In this document: one piece after another, positions 45,898 to 55,494 of the stretch
Position numbering within the stretch: position 1 is the stretch's first letter
Layout: the number at the start of each line of letters is the position of its first letter
Source: DATCJA01 sp963814955
Lineage (GTDB): Bacteria; Acidobacteriota; Vicinamibacteria; Vicinamibacterales; UBA2999
Reading direction: 5' to 3'
Length of the DNA stretch: 64,000 nucleotides
Assembly: GCA_963814955.1 (NCBI GenBank)
Contig: CAWFEX010000004.1
Coordinates: 496,001-560,000 of the forward strand
The notes under the pieces: model-generated
What the model was told of the DNA's origin: nothing
Database searches by the model: none
What the model saw: the letters and a program-made list of their open reading frames with translations, nothing else
Made by a program: the position numbers and the translations under genes

Positions 45898-48800
45898 CTG
45901 GCATCGTCGAATACTCGGATGACGCCGCGCGTCACCTTATTGCGACCCAACTGGATGAAACACTCATCGTCGAGGCCGCGGCCGGCACCGGCAAGACCAC
46001 CGAGCTGATCAACCGCATCCTGCGCGTGATCGCGGACGGCCGCGCGGACATTCGCGAGATCGTTGCCGTTACGTTCACCGAGAAGGCCGCTGGCGAATTG
46101 AAGCTTCGACTGCGGGAGCGCCTCGAAGATGAACGTCAGCGGGCGATGACGCCGGCAGTGGCGGCGCGTCTCTCGGACGCCGTGCAGAAGCTGGAGGAAG
46201 CGCACGTCAGCACGATTCACGGATTTTGCGCCGACCTGCTGCGTGAACGACCCGTTGAAGCGCGCATCGATCCGTTGTTTCGCGTTCTGACGGAGGGCCA
46301 GGCAGAACGCGTGTTCAACCAGGCGTTCGACGGCTGGTTGCAGACGCAGCTTTCGGACCCTCCAGAAGGCGTTCGTCGCTCGTTGCGCCGCAGCAGTCGC
46401 GCGTTCCGCACGGGCGACGCCGACGAGGATGGGCCGGTAGAACGCCTCCGTCGCGCCGGGTTTGCCTTGACCGAATGGCGTGACTTCCGCGGCGCCTGGG
46501 CCCGCGAAGCGTTCGACCGCGAAGGCGCGATCACCAGGCTCATCGAGCTCGTTCACGTATGCGCCGAGATCTCCGCGCATCCCTCATACGCGGGCGACAA
46601 CCTGTTTGTCGACACCGAGCCTGTGCGTCGCCTCAGCGCTGAACTGAGCCAGCGCGCACCCCGAACCCCGAACTCCGAACCCCGGCTCCCGGACCGGGAT
46701 CCGGATCTCGATGGTCTGGAATCGCAGCTCATCGATCTCCGACGCAATCGAGATTTCAAGCGGGCTCGAAAAGGGAGCGGCCCGACCTATGCGAAAGGGG
46801 TTCCACGACAGCAGGTGCTGATCGCACGGGATAACCTGACAGAAGCGCTGGCCGACTTCCAGCGCAGAGCCGATGAAGTTCTGGCCGCCGTTCTCCATGG
46901 AGAACTGCTCGCGTGCGTCGACGAGTACGAACGTTTGAAGGGACGTGAAGGCGCTCTCGACTTTCTCGATCTGCTCATTCGCGCTCGAAATCTGATCCGT
47001 GACGACGCATCGGTGCGGCGGCACTTTCAAACACGATTCACGCACATTTTCGTCGACGAGTTCCAGGATACCGATCCGCTCCAGGCGGAGTTGCTGCTGT
47101 TGCTTGCGTCTGCCGATCCGGACCAGGCCGACTGGCGGCGGGTTTCGCCGGTGCCCGGCAAACTGTTCGTCGTCGGCGATCCCAAGCAGTCGATTTATCG
47201 CTTCCGGCGCGCCGACGTGGAGACGTATCTCAACGTCTGTGAGCAGCTCAGGGATGCGGGCGCACGGACCGTGGAGCTGCGAAAGAGTTTCCGCAGCGTG
47301 CCGAACATTCAGCGGGCTGTCAACGCGGCGTTCTCCACGGTGATGGACGGCAGCCGCGACACGCTGCAGGCGCGTTTCATGCCGCTCGAGCAGTCTCGCG
47401 GCGATTACGACGGTCAGCCGTCGGTTGTGGCGCTTCCTGTTCCCAAGCCGGTACTGGTACCGTTACGTGACCGGCAGGCAGATCGAGCAGTCACTGCCGG
47501 ATGCCGTGGGCGCGTACGTCGAGTGGCTGGTCAATCACAGCGGTTGGACGGTTACCGAGCGCATCAAGGGCGGCGCGCGGGTTCCCGTCGAAGCACGCCA
47601 CATCTGCATTCTGTTTCGCCGCTTCCTGAGTTATGGCGACGACGTGACGCGTCCCTACGTGGACGCGCTCGAGGCCCGCGGCGTTCGTCATCTGCTGGTT
47701 GGCGGCCGTACGTTCCACAACCGGGAGGAAATCGAGACGCTGCGTGCGGCGCTCATGGCCGTTGAGTGGCCAGACGATCAGCTGTCGGTGTTTGCGCTGT
47801 TGCGTGGGGCCTTTTTTGCGATCGGCGACGAGGAGTTGCTCGAGTACTACCAGGTGGCCAGGTGTTTTCACCCGTTTCGCGTCCCCGAAACCGTCGCGCC
47901 GCACCTCGAGCCGGTATGCGACGCGCTGGCGTTCCTCGCCATGCTCCATCGTCGCCGCAACCGTCGGCCGGTTGCCGACACTATAACCGCGCTGCTCGAG
48001 AAGACCCGGGCGCACGTCGGGTTCGTGCTGCGTCCAGGTGGTGAACAGGCGCTCGCAAACGTGCTCCACGTAGCCGAGCTGGCGCGCCAGTACCAGCTCG
48101 ACGGAGGTATGTCGTTCCGGGGCTTCGTCGAAATGCTGCATGCGGAAGCTTCGATATATCGCCCGGCCGAGGCGCCGATCCTCGAAGAGGGCAGCGACGG
48201 CGTACGGCTGATGACGGTTCACAAGGCGAAAGGACTCGAGTTTCCCGTCGTCATTCTCGCGGACATCACCGCGCGACTCACTCCGTACGAGGCGACGCGG
48301 CACATCGATCCCCTCACGAACGTGTGCGCGCTGAGGATCGGCGGCTGGTCACCCAAGGACCTGAACGACAACAAGGACGTAGAGCTCGGCCGCGAGCGCG
48401 CCGAAGGCGAGCGCGTTGCCTATGTTGCAGCCACGCGTGCGCGCGATCTCCTCGTTGTGCCGGCCGTCGGCGACGAACCCTACGCCGATGGCTGGATATC
48501 GCCGCTCAACCAGGCTGTCTATCCTCGAGAAGACGCGCGACGGCAGTTCACCGCAGCACGGGGCTGTCCGCTTTTCAAGAGCCGCGACACCGTGTTGAGT
48601 CGTCCCGAGGGCGACCCGGCGTCTTTTCTCACCGTCTGTCCAGGGGAACATCGCATTGTGGCGGGAAATGACGACGCAGATCAGAACGTGTCCGTGGTCT
48701 GGTGGGCGCCAGATGCACTCGCGCTCGGCGCGCAGGCGTCCTTCGGGCTGCGTCGCGACGATCTGATAGTGAAAGACGTGTCGCCGCAGACACTTCGCAA

Positions 48801-49420
48801 GCAGCTCGAGACATATCAAGCGTGGAAGGACGGCGCGACAGGCGGCAACAGAAGCGGGGAAGAAACCGTCACTCGATGTCGTCACCGCAACGGAGTGGGC
48901 CCGTCGAGAGGCGGCGCAGGCGGGAATGTCCGACGCTGCGGAGGTAACTGTCGAAGTATCAGCCGTTGGGGGCCGAGGACCCGGAGGTCCTCGTTTTGGC
49001 GCGCTCGTTCACGCGCTCCTCGCCAGCGTGCCGCTCGTCCCCGGTGACTCGGCGCTCGCGCAGCTCGCCGAGGTGCATGGCAGGGTCCTTGGCGCCACGT
49101 CCGAAGAAGTAGCGGTGGCGCAGGACGCTGTCCGACACGTCCTGGTGCACCCCGTCCTGCGTGCTGCTGCGCTCGCAGACGAGAGGGGCCTTTGCTACCG
49201 CGAAACGCCGATGACGTGGCGTTCCACTGGCGAGCGGATTGTCGAAGGCACCGTCGATCTCGCGTACGTCGTGGACGATGAGGTGGTTGTCGTTGATTTC
49301 AAGACCGATCGCGAGCTCGATGGCGCGCTCGAGACGTATCGGAGGCAAGTGCAGGCTTACGCGTCCGCCGTCGGTGCCGCGCTCGGCAAGCGCGCAAGGG
49401 CGGTGTTGATGCGAGTGTAG
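45894..49420 (+). CDS. addA: AddA-like UvrD-family helicase/nuclease subunit, two frameshifts
   Basis: Helicase-nuclease of the RecBCD/AddAB type, about 1174 residues after correction. Motif I is AAAGTGKT, Ia is AVTFTEKAAGELK, then HVSTIHGFCADLL, motif II FVDEFQDTDPLQ, motif III GDPKQSIYRFRRAD, motif V MTVHKAKGLEFPVV and motif VI AYVAATRARDLL. The C-terminal nuclease reads GTVDLAYVVDDEVVVVDFKTD, then RRQVQAYASAVG. Frame changes occur at 47451 (one extra base on a GTAC; corrected PKPYWYRYVTGRQIEQSL) and near 48832 (one extra base; corrected WKDARQAATEAGKK). All motifs survive in order, so these are probably sequencing errors. It is coupled to addB by ATGA. Confidence 0.87.
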
Positions 49421-49472
49421 CGCGCAGGCTTTAGCCTGCGCGGCGATTGCCGTCCGCGCACGCTGAAGCGTG
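49421..49472. repeat. two hairpins between convergent addA and ferredoxin genes
   Basis: The first hairpin (49421-49442) has the 9-bp stem cgcgcaggc/gcctgcgcg with a TTTA loop and begins right after the addA stop. The second (49459-49472) has the 5-bp stem cacgc/gcgtg with a TGAA loop, which is TTCA on the other strand. They fill the gap between convergent genes and belong to the same hairpin class as those near 22908 and 61350. Confidence 0.65.
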
Positions 49473-49476
49473 AGCT

Positions 49477-49848
49477 CTACTTGGCGTGCGCTGCGGCGCG
49501 CTCGGCCGGTGCCACACTCATCAAATCGGCATGTGCGGCGACATGTGCGGCGACAATCCCCTCGGCCTGTGAGACGGCCGCCTCATCGCCCGCGCGATAG
49601 ACCGCGTTTGCTTCGATGAGCGCCTTCTGGCTGTCCGGTGTCGACTCCGGACTGTCGTAGATCGCCGCGACCGGACATGCCGGGACGCAGGCACCGCAGT
49701 CGATGCACTCGTCCGGATGAATGTACAGTATGGTCGTTGTGGCGAACTCGGGTTCATCTTTCCGCGGATGAATACAGTCGACCGGGCAGACGTCGACACA
49801 GGCAGCATCCTTGGTCCCAATGCACGGGTCAGTAATGACGAAAGCCAT
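49477..49848 (-). CDS. fdxA: 7Fe (3Fe-4S/4Fe-4S) ferredoxin, FdxA type
   Basis: A 123-residue electron carrier. The first cluster region is CIGTKDAACVDVCPVDCIHP, with the spacing of a seven-iron ferredoxin. The second is the classic CIDCGACVPACP. The tail after residue 75 (helical, Ala-rich, ending AERAAAHAK) is longer than in minimal ferredoxins, as is common in the FdxA group. Partner enzymes cannot be told from the local context. Confidence 0.93.
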   Translation of the reverse strand: MAFVITDPCIGTKDAACVDVCPVDCIHPRKDEPEFATTTILYIHPDECIDCGACVPACPVAAIYDSPESTPDSQKALIEANAVYRAGDEAAVSQAEGIVAAHVAAHADLMSVAPAERAAAHAK

Positions 49849-49921
49849 GTGGGGTTGAGCTTACACAAAAAGCGCCCGGTTTGTGAATAGGATGCCGGGT
49901 CAACGGGCCGCGGCGCCGTGT

Positions 49922-51004
49922 CTACCTGATGAAGTGAAGCAGGTGCTGGGACGTTCCCATCATGTAAAACCGCGCCCACTCCCCGGCGATTTTGTCGGTG
50001 CCCGACCCGGACTCCACGCCGATCACCTGCGGATACCACGCGCCGCCGTTCAAAATCTTCACCGGCGCCGACCAGTGGGTCGGCGAATCGAGAGACGGGG
50101 CGTACGAAATATAGATGCCCTCGGTGCGATAGTTGCCGTCCCTGGCGCGAGCCAGGAGCATGACGTATCGCGACAGGTATGTGTTCCAGTGCACTGAAGG
50201 ACCCCAGAACGCGTCGACCGTGTTGTCGTCGTCGTGCCACGAGTCAGAGGCCGGGAAAATCGGAGAAGCTGATGGATAGATCCAGCGTTGTTCGTCGCGC
50301 CCGAACGGCGTGGCCGGGAGCCACGCGTCGTTCCGCCAGGTCATGATCTTGCCGCTGGGGTCGTCCCGATCGGCCCACGCGAGGCGTGCGACGCCCACTC
50401 CCTGGGCGGACGGCGATCGTAAGTACAGGGAGTAGAAGAAGTACACGTCCTGGGACTCGGCGTCGAGCTGAACGCTGAAATCGCCCACGCCTCCGACGAA
50501 GTAGGCGTTTTCGGTCATGCAGTCGTAGGTGCGCGGCGGCGCTTCGAGAATGACACCCAGCAGCTCCCACGTGGCGCCGCGATCGCGCGAGCGCGCGGCT
50601 CCGATGCGCGGCAACACCTTGGCGGTGGTGCGGCACATCGTGGCCGGGATCTCATTGTGGTAGTAGCCGTACCACGTGCCGTCGGCATCCTGAAGAATGG
50701 CTTCCATCCAGACGCCGCCATCTTGCGCCGCAAGTGACACCTCGCGCGCGGCGCCCAACGACGTGAGGTCGCGGCCCCAGGCGCGTCTGGGCTGTCCGGA
50801 CATCGACGTCATGACGAACAGCAGGTTTCGTCCGCCGACCATGTCCCACACCGCGGGACTGTTGCTGTCCACTTGTCCCGGCAGCTCAGCCAGAGGAGCA
50901 GGTCGCAGCTCCGCGCGCGGCGACGCACCACCGTTCTGGGCGTTGAGGGCGATCGACAGATCGAGCGCCGCGACGATTCCGAGTATCGTGGGTAGAATGC
51001 GCAG
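49922..51004 (-). CDS. secreted protein of unknown function, start unresolved
   Basis: About 360 residues with a signal-like N-terminus (RILPTILGIVAALDLSIALNA) and a beta-rich mature part. Repeated aromatic and Asp-rich strands (DGTWYGYYHNEIPATMCR, RSRDRGATWELLGVILEAPP, DSWHDDDNTVDAFWGPSVHW) look like a five-bladed propeller of the GH43/DUF4185 kind, including an Asp-box-like SRDRGATWE. No catalytic set can be assigned. No ATG, GTG or TTG in frame lies near the signal peptide. I used the CTG at 51004. An ATG nearby at 51017 or 51013 is out of frame, so one lost base near 51010 is an alternative. It is divergent from the nucleotidyltransferase gene. Confidence 0.6.
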   Translation of the reverse strand: MRILPTILGIVAALDLSIALNAQNGGASPRAELRPAPLAELPGQVDSNSPAVWDMVGGRNLLFVMTSMSGQPRRAWGRDLTSLGAAREVSLAAQDGGVWMEAILQDADGTWYGYYHNEIPATMCRTTAKVLPRIGAARSRDRGATWELLGVILEAPPRTYDCMTENAYFVGGVGDFSVQLDAESQDVYFFYSLYLRSPSAQGVGVARLAWADRDDPSGKIMTWRNDAWLPATPFGRDEQRWIYPSASPIFPASDSWHDDDNTVDAFWGPSVHWNTYLSRYVMLLARARDGNYRTEGIYISYAPSLDSPTHWSAPVKILNGGAWYPQVIGVESGSGTDKIAGEWARFYMMGTSQHLLHFIR

Positions 51005-51115
51005 GCCGCGCCGCCATGCATCAGGTGTGCCCGGTTCGTCGTGTGATGCGCGATAAATGGGAGTTAGTGGTGTGATGCGGAGCCTCGCTAGTCTTGATAC
51101 GACGCCGTGGTGCGA

Positions 51116-51619
51116 ATGGTTGCAGACGTAACGATGGGAGACGACGACAGGGTTCAGGGAGGACTGACCGAAGCCGAGAAACGCCAGAACGTCATTCGGC
51201 TCGCTTTTGGCGGAAGCGACGAACGCTTCGACGAGTTCTGCCGCACGATTCGTCAGGACATTCCGCCGGGCACGTCGGTGATCCTCCGCGGCAGCGCGGT
51301 AACTGCAAAACGTTGGAGCGACGGTGCGCCGTTCGACGCCGACGGGCCCGGAACAAGCGACCTCGATCTGACGCTCGTCGGCGATGAAGTGATCGGCCTG
51401 TTCAAGGCGACCGGCTTTTTCCTGCCCGGTGTGCACAGCCGGCCGTTGTCCGACGAGGATCCCGATATCGCTCCCGACTTGATTCCGCTGCGCGAAACGC
51501 TGATGGTCATGACGGGCCGCCCGGTGAACATTCAGGCGTGTCGCGAAGTCGTGATCCAGGTCCGCGGGCACCTGCTCGATCAACCGTACCTGACGCTCAT
51601 CGACAAGTCGGACACGTAG
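51116..51619 (+). CDS. nucleotidyltransferase-fold protein
   Basis: A 167-residue protein with the polymerase-beta-type nucleotidyltransferase signature. GSAVTAKR near residue 60 is followed about 20 residues later by the metal-binding SDLDLTLVG. The spacing between the GS and DxD elements is longer than in MNT toxins/antitoxins. It has no obvious second domain beyond a helical C-terminus. The substrate may be a nucleotide, a tRNA or a small molecule. ATG 51116 is used; GTG 51107 and ATG 51134 are alternatives. Its stop shares a base with the start of the next gene (TAGTG), so it is the first gene of a tight operon. Confidence 0.72.
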   Translation: MVADVTMGDDDRVQGGLTEAEKRQNVIRLAFGGSDERFDEFCRTIRQDIPPGTSVILRGSAVTAKRWSDGAPFDADGPGTSDLDLTLVGDEVIGLFKATGFFLPGVHSRPLSDEDPDIAPDLIPLRETLMVMTGRPVNIQACREVVIQVRGHLLDQPYLTLIDKSDT

Positions 51620-52362
51620 TGACGCTGCGGCTGCTGTCCTACAACATCCGGTACGGCGGTGTGGGCCGCGAAACGGCACTGAGCGCCGTCATCAACGCAG
51701 CATCGCCGGATATCGTCATCTTCCAGGAGGCGACCCGGCCGGCCGTCGTCGAACAGGTCGCGCGGCAAACCGGCATGGTCCAGTGGGGTTCCCAGCGCGG
51801 ACGGTCGCTCGGGTATATGAGCCGCCGGCCGCTCGCCCACGTCGAATGGCACAAGCCGCGCCTCTCCCGCCACGCGTACCTGGAGATTGTTCCTGACGGT
51901 GTACAGTGGTGCGTATTTGGCGTGCATCTCAGTGCCGTCCACGCCGCATGGACCGAGCGTCGCCGGCAGTACGAGCTGCGCACCATGCTGGCGGCCATCG
52001 ATCGGCGGCAGCCCGGCCCGCACGCGCTCATCGGCGACTTCAACACGGTCGCTCCGGGCGAGATATTCGATCCGTACAGACTTCCGCCTCGTCTGCGCGC
52101 GCTCGTCTGGCTGAGCGGCGGCCGTGTTCGATGGCGCACGATCCAGACGATTCTCGATGCCGGGTATATCGACGCATTCCGCTACCTTCAACCTGACGTC
52201 GTCGGAAGCACGTTCCTGACTACCGATCCACACATTCGCCTCGACTATCTTTTCGTCCCCGGCGCCTGCGCCGCGGGCGTCCGGTCATGCAACGTGGTGA
52301 CCGCGGCTCAGACGAAAGAAGCATCCGACCATTTCCCGCTCGTCGCGGAACTGGACGTGTAA
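51619..52362 (+). CDS. endonuclease/exonuclease/phosphatase (EEP) family hydrolase
   Basis: A 247-residue EEP-fold metal-dependent phosphodiesterase. It has the N-terminal SYNIRYGG with the catalytic Asn, the glutamate in IVIFQEATRP, GVHLSAVHA with the His, HALIGDFNTVAPGE (DxN) and the C-terminal ASDHFPLVAELD (SDH). These are the full catalytic set for cutting DNA, RNA, phosphoinositides or nucleotide-linked lipids; the substrate is not predictable. The GTG start overlaps the previous stop (TAGTG), and the stop is three bases before the next ATG. Being coupled to a nucleotidyltransferase, it might reverse or process that enzyme's product, which is a hypothesis. Confidence 0.88.
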   Translation: MTLRLLSYNIRYGGVGRETALSAVINAASPDIVIFQEATRPAVVEQVARQTGMVQWGSQRGRSLGYMSRRPLAHVEWHKPRLSRHAYLEIVPDGVQWCVFGVHLSAVHAAWTERRRQYELRTMLAAIDRRQPGPHALIGDFNTVAPGEIFDPYRLPPRLRALVWLSGGRVRWRTIQTILDAGYIDAFRYLQPDVVGSTFLTTDPHIRLDYLFVPGACAAGVRSCNVVTAAQTKEASDHFPLVAELDV

Positions 52363-52365
52363 CGC

Positions 52366-54668
52366 ATGATGCTGCCGCTCACGCTCATCGTCTTTTTTCT
52401 GTCGGGTTTTGCGGCGCTGCTGTACCAGGTTATCTGGCAGCGCATGCTCGCGATTTTTTCCGGCGCCGATATCTACTCGGCGACGATCATCGTGGCCGCG
52501 TTCATGGGCGGGCTCGGCACCGGACACCTGGCCGGCGGTCACGCCGCCGACAGGGTGTCGCGCCGTACGAGTCTGATCCTGTTCGGTGGGGCGGAAGTGG
52601 CGATTGCCGTGTTCGCGTTGTTCAGCACGGGCCTGTACTACGGCTTCCTGTATCAGCGTCTGGGTGACTTCCGTTTGTCCCCTCAACTGACGGCGATTCT
52701 CCTGTTCCTTGGCCTCCTGTGGCCGACGTTTTTCATGGGGGCGTCGCTGCCGCTGCTTGCGCGAGGTGTGACCGACCGTATCGAGCGGGCCGCACGAACC
52801 GTCGGCGCACTATACGGTTTCAACACCTTAGGCGCGGCTACCGGCGCGGCGATTGCGACGTGGGTGTTGCTGCCCCGCCTCGGGCTGGAGGGCAGCCTGC
52901 GTATCGGCGCGGCGTTGAACGTCGGCTGCGCGCTGCTGCTCGTGCCGTTCGCACTTCGGCTCGGCAAATCAGCGACCGAGATGCCGGACAACGCAGCCGC
53001 GCAGCCCCTGCAATCTCGAGGGAGCGATGCCGGGCAACTCGCGTTTTCCGTCTGGGCGCTCGCGTATGGATTCGCGGGGTTCGTCGCGCTGTCATACGAG
53101 ATCGCTTGGTTTCGGCTTCTGGGCGTGATGATGAAATCCACGGCGTTCACCTTCGGGACGCTTCTGACGCTGTACCTGGCCGGCCTCGGGTTTGGATCGG
53201 CAATCGGGAGCGCGCTTGCGCCACGGGTCCGTCGGCCGGGGGTGGTCTTCTTCGTGTCCGAAGCGGCGGCGGGAGTATCGGCGGCGTTGCTCCTGGCAAT
53301 CTTTGTCGGCGTCGCCGACGATGCCCGGGCGCTGCAGGGATATTTCGCGAGCTACGAGCCTGTGAACGTCCGCGAAAGCGTTCAGGCGATTCGTACGCTC
53401 GCGAGCGGCCTGTTGGAGGGATCCGATTCGGTCGCCGCACCAGCGAATTTCCTCCGGCTGTATGTGATGGTGCCGGTCTTACTCGTGCTGCCCCCGACCG
53501 TTCTGATGGGCTTTGCCTTCCCCTTTCTCCAGCGCGTCGTCCACAGCGATGTGCATCGCATCGGCCGCCGCGTGGGCACGCTGCTCGTGGCAAATGTCCT
53601 TGGCAGCATCCTGGGAACCGTCGTGACGGGATGGCTGTTGCTGACGGTCCTCGGCACGGCCGCCACTCTCAAGCTTCTCGTCACCATGAGCGGGCTCTTT
53701 ACGCTTGGCGCGCTCGCGCTCGCCCCGCCCCCCTGGTCGAGACGATTTATCGCGGCAGTGAGCCTGGCTATCGTCGTTTTGATCTTCTCGATGCCCGATG
53801 CCGGAGTCTTATGGGCGCGCCTGCACGGCACGACGACGGACCACATCATCTTTGCCGAGGACAATTCCGGCTTGTCGGTCATCAAGGCTGACCGCGCAAA
53901 TTTCGAGGGGACGAAGGTCGTGTTCGTCAACGGCATGGGGCAGAGTGTGCTTCCGTACGGTGAGATCCACACCGTCCTCGGCGCGCTGCCCGCTCTGGTT
54001 CATCAGAACCCGCGTGACGTGGCGATTATCGGTCTCGGATCGGGCGACACCGCATACGCCGCCGCCAGTCGGCCCGAAACGGAGCGTGTCGTGTGCATCG
54101 AAATCATCCGGCCTCAGCTCGTCACGCTGCGCGCGCTCGCACAGCGCGATTCTTACGGCGGACTTCGTGCGCTGCTGAGGGATCCGCGTATCGAGCACGC
54201 CTTTGGCGACGGTCGTGCATTTCTGACGCGGACAACCGAGAAGTTCGACATCATCGAAGCCGACGCGTTGCGGCCCACCAGCGCGTACTGGGGAACCTCT
54301 ATTCCGAGGCATACTTCACGCTCGTGCGCAGCCGGCTGAAGCGAAACGGTCTCGCCGCGACATGGGTGCCGACCGCGCGAATCAGCAATACGTTCGTGAA
54401 GGTGTTTCCGTACGTCGTGCAGGTTCCCGGCATTCTGCTCGGAAGCAACGAGCCATTCGATATCGATCCCGCATCAATCGCCGCAAGGCTGGCTGACCCG
54501 CGGATCGGCGAGCATTACCGGCGCGCGGGCATCGATATCGCGGGGTTGATAATGCCGTATGTCGACCCGGCCCCCGCACGAATCGGGCCCGACTTCGATC
54601 GCTCGAGGCTCGTAGACGTGAACACAGACCTCTTTCCGAAAGACGAATACGACCTCACACCGCCCTGA
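52366..54668 (+). CDS. membrane-fused spermidine-synthase-like protein, one frameshift
   Basis: About 767 residues after correction. The N-terminal half has roughly a dozen hydrophobic helices (LIVFFLSGFAALLYQVIWQR, then ATIIVAAFMGGLGTGHLAGG). The C-terminal half is a spermidine-synthase-like Rossmann domain: GQSVLPYGEIHTVLGALP, VAIIGLGSGDTAYAA, then IEHAFGDGRAFL. The frame breaks at GTAC 54285-54288; adding one base restores PTSAY-x-GNLYSEAYFTLVRSRL, a family-typical junction. Such fused proteins are widespread, but polyamine synthesis has seldom been shown. The catalytic Asp pair of SpeE is not clear here, so another aminopropyl- or methyl-type transfer is possible. The stop overlaps the next ATG (TGATG). 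Confidence 0.82.
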
Positions 54669-55471
54669 TGGAAAGGCGTCTTTTCGGTCGTACGGGACTG
54701 ACCGTACCGGTCATCGGCTTGGGGACATGGCAGACCTTCGACGTGAAGGGGGCCGCCGCCGACGCCCGTCGCGACGTAGTTGCCGCCGCGCTCGCAGACG
54801 GCGCCACGATATTCGACTCGTCGGTCATGTACGGCGAGGCAGAGCGGGTGCTGGGCCGCGCGCTCGCCGGACGGCGAGCGGATGCGATCGTCGCCACCAA
54901 GGTCTGGACCGCGGACGATGCCGAGGCGAATCGGCAGATCGAGGCGGCGCTCGGTTTTTTCGGCGGCTGGGTGGATGTGTATCAGGTGCACAATCTGGTT
55001 GCGTGGCAGCGTCGGCTCGCTCAGCTCGAACGATTGCAGGCCGAAGGCAAGGCGGGCGTCATCGGCGCGACGCATTACAGCCCGCCGGCATTTGACGAGC
55101 TCAGACGCGTCATGAACGATCGCCGGGTGGCTGCGGTCCAGGTGCCCTACAACCCGCACGAGCGTGACGTGGAAGAGGTGATTCTTCCTTGTGCTGCCGA
55201 TCTCGGCATGGGAGTTATCATCATGCGGCCGTTCGGGCAGGGCAGCCTGCTGCGGCGCCACGTGCCGCCAGATGCGCTTGCCCCCTTGCGGCCGTTCGGT
55301 GTGACGTCGTGGCCTCAGGCGCTGCTCAAGTGGATCTTGAGCGACCAGCGATGCCATGTCGCCATACCGGCGACGTCGAATGCGTTGCATATGCGGGAGA
55401 ACGCGGCCTGCGGACGGCCTCCGTGGTTCGGCCCTCAGGAGCGCGCGTACGTCGAGAAACTGGCAGGATGA
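54668..55471 (+). CDS. aldo/keto reductase
   Basis: A 267-residue TIM-barrel NADPH oxidoreductase. It starts with the typical RRLFGRTGLTVPVIGLGTW. The catalytic tetrad is visible as Asp and Tyr in FDSSVMYGEAERVLGRAL, Lys in VATKVW and His in VYQVHN. The phosphate-binding tail (CHVAIPATSNALHMRENAA) is of the short-subunit type. The physiological substrate is unknown. It is the last gene of the coupled nucleotidyltransferase, EEP and spermidine-synthase-like operon (TGATG overlap at 54666). Confidence 0.93.
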   Translation: MERRLFGRTGLTVPVIGLGTWQTFDVKGAAADARRDVVAAALADGATIFDSSVMYGEAERVLGRALAGRRADAIVATKVWTADDAEANRQIEAALGFFGGWVDVYQVHNLVAWQRRLAQLERLQAEGKAGVIGATHYSPPAFDELRRVMNDRRVAAVQVPYNPHERDVEEVILPCAADLGMGVIIMRPFGQGSLLRRHVPPDALAPLRPFGVTSWPQALLKWILSDQRCHVAIPATSNALHMRENAACGRPPWFGPQERAYVEKLAG

Positions 55472-55494
55472 TTAATTGAATTGAGAGATTCGCC

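Noticed and set aside
51116..51619. Nucleotidyltransferase as a MNT/HEPN toxin-antitoxin member
   Set aside because: No HEPN-type partner is adjacent; the neighbour is an EEP phosphohydrolase, and the GS to DxD spacing is too long.
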